A stretch of DNA of 64,000 nt from Ophioderma brevispina (GCA_023653785.1 JAMKCH010001711.1:36270-100269); one strand, 5' to 3'; counted from the stretch's first letter, positions 34,133-46,240 are shown. Notes: a model not told the origin generated them from the letters alone. A program made the numbers and translations.

Positions 34133-37100
34133 CCATCGAGTTGTGTCTTCAGCTTTGCTCATTACAAACCTCAGACACACAAGGACAAACATAGGATGGC
34201 ACAGCAGCATGTTTTTGTGTCATCATTTTACTGTTTACTTTCATTTGACAGGAGTCGCACTACTTGAATACAAATCCTGTAATACTGGACAATATGTTAT
34301 ATAACAAGATTTAACCACTGATTTGAGAGATGGTCACTCATCCACGCCCTTTCACACACCTTTGAATAGCTTTTATCAACAAAGTCAGGTATGGATTGAC
34401 ATTCACAAAACATGTAGGTATAGTCCAAATACAATTCATAAAAAAAACAGACTACAATGTTGCAACATTAAAATAAGACCTAAAATTATCAAGTTACAGA
34501 CAGTCTTAGAGCGCATATCCAAAAGCAGATTTCACAAAATTAATAACGGAGAATATCATATTCAATTGACACCCTGGGGTGAGAATGAAAATGTCTTATC
34601 TGACAATTTATTGGTGTTAAAGTCCTCATCAATATCAGAAAGTAGCTTATTGTGCAAGTCATTATAAGAGTACATTCAGATAAAGTGAAATTCATCCTCA
34701 ACTTCGTTCAGATTACAATAATGACATTTCGTCTTTCTGGATTAAGTGAGAGATGACGACCTTTCCATCTTATGAATGAGTAACGATTCTAATCACAAGA
34801 GCATATCTCGATGAGCGAATCAACATAAGTAATTTCTCCATGTCAATGCTTTCTTGAAAAGACAATAAACGTCTCAATTTAGATGTGAAATTATTATCTC
34901 GTTAATCCCAAGAGATGACTATAAACACGTTGGAGGAGATAAGATGAGATCGTTGAAATGTGTCAGCAGTGATAAATATTTGGTTTAATCCAAATGTCAG
35001 ACCTGTTAATTAAACGACATTTTATTGAGGCCAAAATACCAGAAAAACATTAGAATCAATGGTTTTCGTTTTCAATTAGTGCAGAGTTACGAAGAGTTAT
35101 CTCCGTTGTGACATTATCATTAAGTTCACCAATCTTTAAAACTCAAGCTAGCTAACAATTAATAAAGGATAACTTCCGAGTTTTCCTCTTACCAAAAGCA
35201 TTATTGTTTGATTTTCCTATGACACCGAGGATAGGTTAAGAGTTTAATATGTAATTCAACCAGGATCTTATCACATATGGTAAAAAAATTTGAATCATTA
35301 AAAGTTTTGTTATACACAAATATCTACTGCATGAAAATTCTATAGTCATACTTTTTTAAACTTGATATTAAAAAAAAAAACTTAAAACTACATTTACTAC
35401 TAAACATTGAACAGTGGTCTCTGATTTAAAATAAGCTTTTAAGTGCTTTTATCTTTCCGCCTTTGTAATAGCGTAGAAAAAGATCCAGAGAACAAGATGA
35501 TACCTAATAACATATTCTTTGGTACTGTTATTTCACACTTCATAAATGACTCGATATTTATCAATGAATTGCCACTTTTGTTAAAATCATTACATTTCGA
35601 TTTATCAATATTGACAAATATTTCCATTCATACAATAATTGCCCAGTTTTATCAGTGCACATGACGACCGGAAGCGCCTCAGAAGGATAAATAATCGTCT
35701 GCCTACATCATACAGCTGATTCGATGGCCATTCAAATTACTGGATCACAACTGGCTATCAAATATTTCGGAAAATCGTTAGAAGATGTGAAGTATTGTAT
35801 TGGACTGAGGAATCAACCCTGTTTTGACGCCTACTTAAGTGTCAAAGAGTCCGTTACTATCATTAATTTTGAATAGCAATAACTGAGAATAATACTTGAT
35901 TAAGAAATTGGACCACCAATAACCAATCTGCTTCTTTATATAAAAGCGTTACGCCAAACCGTATCAACTGCCTTGGAAAAAATCCATAAAACATATACAA
36001 CTGATGATTTCCTGCACGATGAATGTCTTATCACATATAAGCTTTAAGAACAAGACTGTGATCACTGGTACGCGAGCCTTTCTAAAACCAATTTGATTGG
36101 CTGAATAGAGGCGTTTTCAGTGGTGAAGGAATTAAGACGTTTATATAAAACTAAACAAAACATGTTACATAGATTGCTTTGACCGGCACTACCATCTATA
36201 TAGTTTTTAGGCAAGATTTTAATCACCTTTTTTATGAAGTACGGTTAGAGTACTGAAGCTCCATGCAGATGAATAGCCCTGTTTTGAAATCAAATAAATA
36301 AGCTTGATAAAAGCCGGGCAAGTGCAGAAAATTGTCCTTCTTTTCAACATTTCATTCCTGATACCATCAATCCCCGGTGCTTTCCAATTCTTCAGGTGAA
36401 GGCCCTTGATACACTCAGAAGATGTTAATGTTTATAAATCAAGACATTTACAAATCATATTATTGGAGTTGATTAGAAAATTGTTGATAAATTTTCAAAT
36501 TTCTTATCTCTAGGTGAAATAGCCCTGTCATAAAGTTCATGAAATGCTCCAACCAGTCGTTTTGCGGAAATCGGAGATTGGCAAGATGATTTTTTGGGGT
36601 AACATCAGTCTTCATATATTTTCTTTCTTTCCAAAGTCTGGCGGATCCACTTTTCCCCTTCATCTAGCATCCGAAAAGTTTGGCTCTAAAAACGATGTTT
36701 CTTCGAATTCAGTAACGTCTTATACTTTTTTTGTAATCTTTGATAGTCCGTGGGATTAAAACATTTATTTGGGTGAGATTTTAATATTACAGCTCGCGAT
36801 TTGAGATTCTGTACATAGTGTTTACAATCGTGATCATACCACTTTTTTTGGTGTCGTTTACGAGTAGATTTGTGAATGCCCATCTTCTTAATACTAGCTC
36901 TATTATAATACTTCTAAAAAGGTTGTCTAATTTATCTATGTATTCATCAAGAGTATTTGTATTCCCACTTTGTGAATACGTAAACCGATTTGGAAAAGGC
37001 CCTCAATTTTGATAGAATCCTCTGGTTGATCGATAACCCTTCCACATTTCACTAGATTTGCGTGACCAGCAATATTGAACAGGTAGTTTCAACTGCAATA

Positions 37101-37918
37101 CATTATCGTTAGAAACATATTTCATCGAAAGCAATACCAACTTGTTTTGATGCAACATGAAATCATACAGTGAATTGAAGACGGCTCAAGTTATGGACTT
37201 TGAAATATTCAATATCACTTAATAAATCAGTATGACAAAGCGTATAGTCAATTACACTAGGTTTGCCCCAATGGTTATAGCATTGTAATTACCACCAAGT
37301 CACCTATTTGCGGCCATTTATAATTCTACAGACCACTGCTTTGCAACATTTCCCAAGGGCTTCCCATGTGAATCCATGCCTTTAGTGTCAACGTTAATTT
37401 CAACAACCCGGAACACTGGCACATATTGGCTGCTGCTTGTTTATACTAGGTATCATGATATTTTTATGAAATTTAGCATGTATTTCATTTATTATGTGAC
37501 ATTTTGGACTTAGTAGTCAAACTACAAAAGTGGATTTAGGTTAAGTTATTCCCTCCTATTTAACTATCTTGACTTTGATGCAATTACCCATGTAAACAAC
37601 CAACTTTACTTTGTCCATGTGGGAAACATTATGGTTTGCTTTCCAATACCCTGTCTTCCATGGTGACAGTAGAACCCATGGATTCGCTCCATGTAGGATG
37701 AGTGACCATCTCTCATTCAGTAGTCTAATTCTTATTATATAACATCTATTGTCCAGTGTTACAGTCTTTGTATTTGGAGTGTGCAACTCCTGTCAACATG
37801 AAGTAACATAGAATGAATGCCACAAAACAGGCTGCTGGTGCAATCCTATGTGTCCTGTCCTTGTGTGTCTATAGTGAGGGTTTGTTCTGAGCAAAGCTGA
37901 GGACACACATTCGATGGG
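34133..37918. repeat. Inverted arms of about 0.2 kb flanking a LINE
   Basis: The left arm is 34,133-34,343 and the right arm is 37,696-37,918. Paired blocks include GTGTCTTCAGCTTTGCTC with its inverse GAGCAAAGCTGAGGACAC, GACACACAAGGACA with TGTCCTTGTGTGTC, GACAGGAGT with ACTCCTGTC, and GAGAGATGGTCACTCATCC with GGATGAGTGACCATCTCTC. This is either a transposon with subterminal inverted repeats split by a LINE, or two opposite copies of one repeat. No target duplication was established. Confidence 0.6.
34560..37410 (-). mobile_element. Decayed LINE with APE-type endonuclease end, RT and C-terminal Cys/His block
   Basis: Read on the minus strand, frame-broken translation shows an endonuclease tail (NHWGKPSVIDYTLCHTDLLS near 37,250), a linker (KWYDHDCKHYVQNLKS near 36,830), LKNWKAPGIDGIRNEMLK (near 36,370), QIGFRKARV (near 36,095), LYVCFMDFSKAVDTVWRNA (near 35,970), an ADD catalytic box (near 35,690), VNIDKSKCNDFNKSGN (near 35,600) and a C-terminal HYCNLNEVEDEFHFI block (near 34,715). 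The order EN, RT and a CxxC...H-type tail is that of Jockey-superfamily LINEs. Stops and frameshifts are frequent. No 3' microsatellite tail was identified. It is the longest retroelement in the window. Confidence 0.75.
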
Positions 37919-38667
37919 GGTAGATCTAAATCCACAACCAGGGGCAGATTTATACAAAACTCAAGTCCTCGCAATAGGGGGTTTGGATTTTGTTTTTGCA
38001 GCTTGACTGCTAATCTTGTGGACTTTGAAAGCATGTCACATTTGGCTCTGAAACAATAGAAAGCGTGTTGTAAGTTCCCTTTCTCCAAACCTGCCCCCCC
38101 CCCCCGATCACCCTCTCTGGCACCATATTCTTTGTTTGCATGCATTGGTATGCTTATATTACCTATCTTAAACCAACTGTGAAAATGTTACAATTTCATC
38201 ATTGGCTGATGCCCGGTTTCACTTGGATAAATTTGGATAATTGAACCCCGTAGTACGCGCCGCGTATTGACGTTATTTGAGGTTGAATTCTGCGCCATAC
38301 TGCGTTTTGCTACAATTCGCGTGCTCCGCCAACCGTTGGTGTCTTGTTACGTATGTTCCTTGCATTCAACGGTTCAATTTTTTTGTCACTAGGTCTGGCA
38401 GCCGGCAGTCCTCTCTTGTTGTATAATTAAACCACAAGGAATCGCAAATTTGTTAAAGATGACCTTAAATTATAAAGCTGTTTCAAGAATGAAATAACTA
38501 ATGATTTTTTGGGAACCGGTGACACCATTATTTTTGCATGGAAGACTCGTACTCCGCCTCCTCTTTCCCTTAAAATAATGGCCTTACCCTTTTTTTCATT
38601 TTGTGGTAACGAGTCCCGTTTCCCAAATTCATACTTTATTCTCTAAAATAAAATAAAGCTGATCACA
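37919..38667. other. Unassigned stretch with a C14 run
   Basis: The minus-strand frame at 37,846-38,145 overlaps the inverted arm and the C run near 38,093-38,105. A TTGAACC...GGTTCAA pair at about 38,242 and 38,370 may mark another small MITE, not resolved. Confidence 0.4.
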
Positions 38668-39022
38668 TTAAAGGTCAACGAGAGATTTTGATGCTCCGAT
38701 ATATGTGTTATAGTTGTGACTGTTTTGTTATTCGATAAGACCCCCAATAAGATTTCTTACCGTGTCTTTGTTACAGAAATGACTTTAAAGTGGAAAACAA
38801 AAGGCAATTTTTCCATTTGCTATTTCAATATAAACATAGGCTGAATTTTGATTTGCTCCATAAACGAAATTACAAATTTCACAATTTAGTACCAAAAAAT
38901 ACTTGTCCTTAACTCTTTCACATGGGAACATTTTTAATAAAACTTGTACATTGGTGCAAACTCAGAATTTTCATCTTTTTTCGGGACCTTGTTTACAACA
39001 TAATCTCTCGTTGCACCTTTAA
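38668..39022. mobile_element. TTAA MITE family G, copy 1 (355 bp)
   Basis: The left border is TTAAAGGTCAACGAGAGATT and the right border is TCTCTCGTTGCACCTTTAA. The interior resembles 56,774-57,169 (GCTCCATAAACGAAATTAC, TTAGTACCAAA). Non-coding; TTAA at both ends. Confidence 0.7.
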
Positions 39023-39599
39023 AAACTCCTGCTGACTTTGCAGGAGAATCCAAAACCAGGTAAACCAATAATGCATATGTTCGCTTAACTCTCTGAAACT
39101 CTTGATGGTAAAAAATTGGGGTCAGAGCAGCCTTCATATCAATTCTTTTTTCACTAAATTCACACAGCAATTAGAAGGCACTGCCCTGCTTTTAAAAATC
39201 CTGCTGGTGCATTTACCCTCTTAACTACTTTCTTGGAAAACTCTTAAGGTGCATTGCATGATTTCAGCCATTGTATTAGATTGGGGATGCCCAATTCTAT
39301 TTTACAATATCCCTGTGTGCCCTTTCTTCAAAGATTTACACATTAATGCTAGATGAACCTATTTCATTCACTTTTTCTTTCACAGTTCATATTGATAGTA
39401 GCATCAAGACCTACAGTGTCCATAAGAAATGGCTGGTATGGCAGAGCCCTTCCCATACAGCATAGAAGAAGAGAGGTTCTTGCGGATATGAAGCTAGCAC
39501 TGATTGACTTGGTCCAAGTCAAAAATCCAGATTCTTCACAGCTAAACATCGGAAAGCTATCGTAAGGGATATTGTAATATAGAAATGTATGCTGTGGCA
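39023..39599. other. Unassigned stretch
   Basis: The 70-codon frame at 39,353-39,565 follows a CTTTCACAG acceptor-like site, but has no recognised domain and no downstream donor was found. Its closeness to the following LINE tail suggests repeat origin. Confidence 0.35.
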
Positions 39600-39858
39600 A
39601 ATTGCCAGTGCAGGGGGACTAGAGTACCTATAGCTGACCAGTCTTTTTTTCAAGTGCCGGTCCCAAATGTGGAACATTCTTCCAGATGACATCAAAAATG
39701 CTGCATCCATAACCACGTTCATCTCAACTTCGATCTCTTCCAGATTGCTTAGAGTGACTCTTTCATATTGTTTGTGTTTTAGCACCTTAGTACAAGTTTT
39801 TGTTTTTGGTGCTATATCAAATTTCATTGATTGATTGATTGACTGACTGACTGACTAT
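39600..39858 (+). mobile_element. LINE 3' end (CR1/L2-like) with TTGA/CTGA tail
   Basis: Translation gives RVPIADQSFFKCRSQMWNIL then PDDIKNAASITTFIS, matching the GDRxFxxxAPxxWNxLPxxI tail of LINE proteins in decayed form. It ends in ATTGATTGATTGACTGACTG simple sequence at 39,825-39,857, as expected for a CR1/L2 3' terminus. Confidence 0.55.
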
Positions 39859-39904
39859 AACTAAATATCCTATTCATGAACTGATAACCTTTCACAGATG
39901 CACT

Positions 39905-40520
39905 CATGTCATGTCATTTTTGTGTTGTCTGCAAGAATTGCAGTTGGCTCTTTGGGATTACTCTGGTCGCATGTCTATGTGTCGGTGGTCAATGCATGCC
40001 GTATGAGTTCTGTAAGGGCTATGGTGATATAACTTGGTGGAAAGGAGGGGGCAGGGTGGGGTGACATGTTGATGATTTCATGTGACCTTGGAGACCATTA
40101 GGTGACCTTTGGCCAGTCAAAATGGTTAACCTTAATATATTGCATGCCGTAGAGTCTGTAAGGGCTATGATGATGTAACTTATGGAGCGGAAATGACTTT
40201 ACCTGGCCTCTAATCACGGTATGCGTACCTACCCAAATTCTTGATAATGTATAAGCACTTAGGTTTATTTAAAAACCCAACCCATGATCAATAGATAAGC
40301 AGTAGTGGGTATGAGCTTTATTCCGTTTACTCTTGATTTCCGTTGATCTAGGTAGTCTCATTGGGTCGAGTTGCCTTTGCTATTTAGGTAGTACGCAGAA
40401 GGAATTAGAGGCCAGGTTGACCTCTTTCGCCTTATTGGAAAGGAGGGGTGGGGTGGGGTTGACATGTTGGGTGCCTTATGTGACCTTTGGTGACCATTAA
40501 ACGGCAGTTTTTTTTTTTAT
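39905..40520 (+). repeat. Dispersed repeat family C, copy 1, interrupted by a MITE
   Basis: The reverse complement matches 62,440-62,750. Shared words: CTGCAAGAATTGCAG, TTGGGATTACTCTGG, GGCTATGATGATGTAACTT, GGAAAGGAGGGGG, GGTGACATGTTG. Each copy holds about two tandem units of roughly 150 bp with GGTGACCT words. This copy is split at 40,184-40,431. Confidence 0.65.
40184..40431. mobile_element. 248-bp MITE nested in family C repeat
   Basis: The left end GGAGCGGAAATGACTTTACC and right end (reverse complement) GGCGAAAGAGGTCAACC both lead into CTGGCCTCTAAT. CTTAT or TTAT is duplicated on both sides (40,180-40,183 and 40,432-40,435). Removing it restores continuity with the family C copy at 62 kb. 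Confidence 0.7.
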
Positions 40521-40785
40521 TTGAATAATTTTGTTATCTTTGCAAAGAAGTGGAATTAGAAGCTGAAATTTCAGGACGATAATGAGAAATACGGCCTTTC
40601 ACCTGATATCAGGTTACATCGGGGGGGGGGGGGGGTTCCCACAGGTGATCAAGAACAAGCCCCTTTAGTGAGAATTGGTGGTCTATCATTGAGAAGTCCA
40701 TCTCATGGTTAGTTCATAGCCTTAGTCAGTTCGTTCATTTTTGTGTTACAATTCAAGTGAATTTTTGTGCTCTTTTGGGGACATA

Positions 40786-40821
40786 ATGGAACAAAACATG
40801 TTGCCATTTTTTCTGAAGAGG
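40786..40821 (+). CDS. Candidate first coding exon of the zinc-finger gene
   Basis: An ATG with A at -3 and G at +4 opens a 12-codon segment (MEQNMLPFFLKR) that ends exactly at AGG|GTAAGT, a consensus donor in phase 0. The coding exon at 46,690 starts in phase 0 behind a CAG acceptor and itself has no start codon, so the two could join. The 5.9-kb intron would contain the repeats between them. A GTAAGT can occur by chance and other exons are possible; this is a hypothesis only. Confidence 0.2.
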
Positions 40822-41999
40822 GTAAGTGGGAATCCAAGATGGGGCCAAAATCACCGTGTAGCTGGGCAACAATGTATATTAAATAACACAGGACTATATA
40901 AATGTATCCAAATGGTGAATTTTAATGAGTGTAAATATTTGCTTTCAGCTCCTAAACCTTTATCTATAGAATTATAGTAGTTTCAAAAAAGTTATAAAAC
41001 AATAGGCTGCCAACATGGCTGCCATATACCAAGGGCTTGCATAAAAATGCATGTAATGTGAAACAAATATAGAAATTAATCACAATATGCAATGTTGTAA
41101 ACATGTTAATTTGTTGGGCTTTGATGACATATATCTATTTTCCATACATGCTCGTATTTGAAATACATTTTCCACTCATATTGCGCAAATCCAAGATTGC
41201 CGCCTCAAATTCGTCTTCTTCATGCCACATGCATTACTAATACATATGTTAAAGGGTAAACTGTTAAAGGTGCATCCATCTCCCCATCATCAGTAGTTAA
41301 TAACATGTCACTTCAATTCAATTTTACATTCAGCATAACATATCGAACGGGACAGAAATTTAAATACGTATAATATATAATAATACATAACGTATCAATT
41401 TGTAGACTGTATGCATGAAGTGGTTTACTTTATGGATACTCATTTTGGTTAATGATTACAAAGTCTTTGTTTAGATGCTTAAAGTCATCAACAAATCGAG
41501 GATAATCAGTTATATTTTTCTGAATGCATTAACTCGCTCACACAGTCTAACTACTTTAAGTTATTCATTGTAAGCGTATTTTGAATTCTTTGAGCTTGTT
41601 CAACAACAAAATATTTACCTTATATCGAAAACAAATTACGATGACTCATATCCTAATTCAAGAAATCACTGACCCTATTTATATTGACACATAGAATATA
41701 GATAGCTATTGCCATAATCCTGCAATTAGGACATTGGTAAATTTATATCAATCCTGGCAGGAATTGAAATCAGCCCCTTTCCTTTGACTCACGAAGCTTA
41801 ATCTTATCGCTTGTCATATTAATCTCACCTTGTCCTAATGTGACAATGCTCTTAATAAACGATGAATGTGCCTACCTCCATGGTAAATTTGAAATGTGTC
41901 AAACCACTGCCTCATTATTTTTGTCATCTATTTGTTGAACATATTGTATTACATTGTGACATTGGATATTGATGGCAGCCACAGATTTCAGTGCAGGGT
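40822..41999. other. Unassigned AT-rich stretch
   Basis: No frame with a domain. An ATGGCTGCCAT word occurs near 41,017. Would be intronic if the candidate first exon is real. Confidence 0.4.
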
Positions 42000-43250
42000 A
42001 ACTTGTTGACTCGACAGTTGCAATTTCCAGAGCCACACCTTTTCTTGGCATCACGTTTTACTAGTTTGATTATGTCTTGTGGTGCTGGAGCATTCAAATA
42101 CCTAAAGATGGAAGTACACAGACACTACAGAAAAGGCATTGGAAAGTCAAGGACAAAACGTCCGAAGCCAGATGAATGTGTATAAAAGAAATAGAACAGA
42201 AGAACGTCATCTAGTTGTAAATGAAATGGGCATAAGGTCTACGGATAGAGCGGTCTAGGTACAAAAAGAACATCCACAAGACACAGTCATCCAGAACCAA
42301 TGAATGTTGGTCTACCTTTACGTATGTGCGAAACAAGGGCAATGGTTGAACTGGGAGTCTGCCATGTAGGTCGACTCCTCTCTGGAAGAAACTTTTGTAT
42401 GTCTGACCCAGAGTGCTATCTTTCCACATAACGCCATCCATGATCACTTCCATCCCCTGCCATCTGAAGCTGTGGGTCAAGACCAATCTTGGACTCTGTC
42501 ATTTATGTCATCATCGTCATTGTACACTGTTCCACATCCTCAATGGTTTGTAGCTACTCTGTAAAAAGTGTAAGATACAATTGGCGCCATGATCAAACAC
42601 TAAGTAAATCTCTCAGAGGTCTGGCACTGTACTTCGTAGAGGCAAATCAGGGGGAGGGGGGGGAACTCGCACCGAGATCTGAACTCCATCCCTACAATGC
42701 CTTTCGCACAGCTGATGGTGCAGTTATAGAATCCAGGTTACCATGCCTAAACAGACCAACCATCATTCTGAAGAAGGCCAATGCCTGGATTTTCCTGATG
42801 GATGAGGACCACAAACAACTAATGTTCCCTCAAGAAAGCACTGAGACAGCTAAGAGACCAGATATCGCCATCTATTCTACCACTCAAAAAAAAAAAAAGA
42901 AAACCAAAACCCCCCAAAACAAAGACATTACATCATAGAGCTGGCGGTCCCTATGGAGGCGAACCTTTCTAATGAATGCAAGAAAGAATGTGGCAAATAC
43001 CAAGATCTAGTAAGTCTGCTGTGAAAGCAGTGGATGGTCTATATACTACTTTCCCCATGAAGTAAGAAGCCGAGGTTTCTGCACTACATCAGTCAACAAT
43101 GCCAAATCAGCCAAAATTGCACTCATAGCGATCTATGCAATCTGGCTCAGCAGAAGCTCAAAGGCCATTCAGACAGATGGAACTACAAGCAACTCAGCAA
43201 TATGATGTGGGAAGTGGAATGGTTGCGCGCTCACAAAACCATGTTTAGAC
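42000..43250 (+). mobile_element. Decayed retroelement tail with PD...E-L nuclease-like motif, copy 2
   Basis: Frame-broken translation in order: HLKLWVKTNLGLCHLC and CTLFHILNGL (a CxxC...H block near 42,460-42,550), VRYNWRHDQTLSKSL (near 42,570), AKRPDIAIYSTT (near 42,850), ELAVPMEANLSNECKKECGK (near 42,940) and EVRSRGFCTTSVNNAKSAKI (near 43,070). The succession CPLC...H, RHD, RPDI, ELTVPxE, VExGxRGF is recalled as the end of non-LTR elements that carry a restriction-like endonuclease. It is the same family as 5,950-6,780. The 149-codon open frame at 42,489-42,938 is the best preserved part. Confidence 0.55.
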
Positions 43251-44225
43251 CTGCCCAGTTTCGGTCCAAAACCAGAACCTCGGAACACACTAAATCTAGA
43301 CAAAGAGAACTGCATAAGGTGAATTTTCCCTACTACGTCACTTCCATACGGAGATCTATCAGGAAGTGCTTATCTAAAACGGATAAAACTAGGCTGCGAA
43401 GGTGACAGCGCTGTAGTATCTACCAAATATGGGAACTAGTGATATATACTTCCTGTTGGGGGAAGACTTTCTCCTTCAGCTTGACGATTGGAGTACAAAA
43501 CCCATCCGTAGCTCCCTTGACCTTAGTTGCATTGTACAGTAAGCAGACGACCTCTGCACCTGAGAAACAATCTCCTTAAAAGGACGGTTCTTCCGCCCTG
43601 ACAAGGCTGTGCCCAATGCATTTAAATTCATCATCGTTCCAGGACTTGAATATCTTAAAACACCCTTCCTTCAGTTCCTTGGCCCCCCCCTTTCCCCCTT
43701 AAAAATCTTCTCATATCTTCTTTCCCGTTTCAGTGAAGAAAACTTTTCTTAGGTAGCTTTGGATACAACGATATTATGCAGAAGAACATCTGGTGAATGT
43801 ACAGCTATCTCTGCATCGCCTTGAATTGAACACGCATTAACTCGTCTTCTTAATCGTGTCCAAACACACTGCTTCTCAAATATTATCCAGCCAGAGATGA
43901 GTACGTCTGGCTGCTTCACTGAATTCCCGCAGGTCCTTGCCTGTGCATTGTTGCTTCCCGCAGTGGGCCGACCCAGAGATGTTCCATTGTCATGGTGCTG
44001 TTCCACAACCACAGGAGAGTGTCCTGATCTGCTTCCAGGTAAGGCCCATTTTTGCAAGGAAACCTCAGATCGACCAATTCTGTTTCTCAATCTGTTAAGC
44101 ATCGCCATTCAGCCAATTGAGGATTCAGCACCAGGTGGAAGATGCTGACCAGGTTCAATACCAATAGATGTTACTTGGTTGATCGCAAGTCCCTTTCTTC
44201 TCCACTCTCTCTGATTTGAAGGCAG
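43251..44225. other. Unassigned stretch, possibly more retroelement sequence
   Basis: The 119-codon minus-strand frame at 43,749-44,108 and the overlapping + frame at 43,897-44,148 have no recognised motif. C-rich runs near 43,682. It lies between two repeats. Confidence 0.35.
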
Positions 44226-44760
44226 TTGGCAGCAGTATCTGACCAGACATTAGGGACGCTTGAAGTAGCAGCAGGTATCTGCTCTTGTTCGTGTTTCCTC
44301 AATTCATCTGTTCTCTCAATTCATCCTCAATTCATCATTGCCGATTTCTATGTTCTTTTCTTGTTTGAGGCTACTTGGCATGTTGGGGCTTGTCTCTTTA
44401 TCTTGATCACTATTGGTTTATCTTTCTGCCATATTGTTCTTGATATCTTGCTTGCTGCTGCCTATTTCTGTTTCTATCTGGTCTTATTTGTAAGTTCCTT
44501 TGTTGGATTTGCTTGGCTATGCAGTTGCTTTATTTTGGGCATAGTTATTGGGTTCTTGTCCACCTGGGCTTTCTCAGTTCGTTGTCTCCTATTGCGTTTT
44601 CTAAGTTGCTTTCTTTTGTGGTTGCTTGGCGTTTGGGATTGTCTTTTTATCTTTCTACCTAATTTGTTTATCTTCCTGCACAATTGTTCTTGTTAGCTTG
44701 CTTGCTTCCTATTTCTGTCTAGTTTGGTCTGTTTCTTCTTCTTTCTAGTTTTAGTGGGGA
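44226..44760 (+). repeat. T-rich region with about 247-bp tandem duplication
   Basis: TTGTCTCTTTATCTTGATCA (44,391) and TTGTCTTTTTATCTTTCTAC (44,638) start two related blocks sharing ATTGTTCTTG, GCTTGCTTGC and CTATTTCTGT words. A 156-codon frame lies over it and would be very hydrophobic because of T-rich codons; it starts at TTG, shows no family motif and is best read as low-complexity by-product. Confidence 0.5.
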
Positions 44761-44889
44761 TTTGCTTGACTCTTGGGGGTTCTCTCCTATATGGTGCACA
44801 AGTGCTTTATCTTTCTGCTTTGCCTTACTTGGCCTTCCATTAAACACACATAAGAACAAAGAAGATAGAAAGATTTTTTTAGAAACTTT

Positions 44890-45560
44890 CTGAAAAAAAT
44901 CAGAATGTTTTGTCAATGGTGCACACACGAACTTCTTCACAACATTGTATATCATACTGCGAAGCGCGCCACTGCTTATATAATTAACCTGTTGGTCATT
45001 TGTATAGCTTATACCAAGCACAGAAAGGTCCAAACAGATTCGCCCTGGCCAAAATCTCAATGTACATTTCATTCTTTAATAATGTCCTATACACGTAGTA
45101 CAATTTGTGTTGCAATAGATCGAAGTCCATATTAACGAAAATGTCAGTGGTATAGTACTGACATCGTCTTAATGCTGTTGACAGTGGGAATTGCAGAAGG
45201 TAAAATTACACTTCCCAAAATATTTCCATCCATGACATTGTTCCATATACGTTTTAGCTAGTTCCGATATTCCTGTTGTTCATCCACTTCACATGGGCTT
45301 CGGACCTCGTGCCACAGCGCATTGTTATTTCGGGTTAGTACATGCACGACCCCGAGCAAGTAATTGGTTGAATAGACACCCACATGTATATGCCTGGTGT
45401 GACTTCGTAATTAACACGTCGTGGCCTCGATTTGTTGGTGGGTTCAGAATTCTTTGACGTGTGTATCGATGGAGCAGCGGTTCCCGGCGGCAAACCTAGA
45501 ACTCCTTTATAATATTGTTGAGTGTCCGGTAAAAGTTTTGTTCGTGTGGTGTCCATTGTG
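44890..45560 (+). repeat. Dispersed repeat family B, copy 2
   Basis: Matches 1,830-2,930 in the same orientation without the internal insertion of copy 1. Shared end block: GGTTCCCGGCGGCAAACCTA. Confidence 0.65.
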
Positions 45561-45676
45561 CAGCCTTATTTTATGTTATATTCTAACTTAATTTACAATG
45601 TTTTACCAAGTCATCACTCAATCAACCAATGTTTCTTTGAACTCATCATCACAGCAGTACCGACAAGTTGCAATAC

Positions 45677-45700
45677 AAAAAAAAAAAAAAAAAAAAAAAA
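45677..45700. repeat. A24 homopolymer
   Basis: Uninterrupted run of 24 A. It could be the tail of a retroposed sequence to its left, but no body was recognised. Confidence 0.7.
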
Positions 45701-45769
45701 CGTAATGTACAACCAGCAAATATTTAGTGGCAGAAAACATAACATTTCAACCTAAATAGTTTACTATAA

Positions 45770-46240
45770 AATGATATGGTGGCCATTTTGAACTAAATGG
45801 CAGTCCATTTTTGCACAGCGAAATAGCTGAAAAAGCAGAATATATCATTCGTTGCTTTATGATGTATTCCAGCTCTGCTGGTAGGTTAAATAGCAATTTG
45901 TGAAATCGGACGTTTAAAACCAATTATTTAAAATTAGGACGTAATAGCGGCCATTTTGAACTAAATGGCACATTTTGAACAGAAATAGCTGACAAAACCA
46001 TATACTATATTCTAGATGTTTTAATGATGTATTCTAGCTTCATCAATCTGTAGTTTCCAGCCATTTCTGAATAGGACATTTTACCCAATTATTAAACATG
46101 TAAACGGTTATGGCGGCCATTTTTGTGCTAATGGTAGCCATTTTAAGGTGAACTAGCTTGAACAAATAAAATCCATTCCAGTTGCCCTAAAACTGCATAT
46201 TTAATTCTTTATATCATTAATAATGGGAGTTGGATTAGTA
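45770..46240. repeat. Degenerate tandem repeat, about 165-bp unit, with GGCCATTTTGAACTAA motif
   Basis: Units start near 45,780 (GGTGGCCATTTTGAACTAAA), 45,948 (GCGGCCATTTTGAACTAAA) and 46,112 (GGCGGCCATTTTTGTGCTAA). Each continues with AATAGCTGA and GATGTATTC-like blocks. Spacing is about 168 and 164 bp. Non-coding. Confidence 0.65.

Noticed and set aside
39353..39565. Exon following a CTTTCACAG acceptor
   Set aside because: No domain and no donor were found, and it abuts a LINE tail, so it is more likely repeat-derived.
42489..42938. 149-codon frame as a host gene
   Set aside because: Its RHD and RPDI motifs and the matching decayed copy at 6 kb show retroelement origin.
44226..44696. 156-codon hydrophobic open frame that looks like a multi-pass membrane protein
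   Set aside because: It starts at TTG, lies in T-rich tandem-duplicated DNA and has no family motif. T-rich codons alone give hydrophobic residues.
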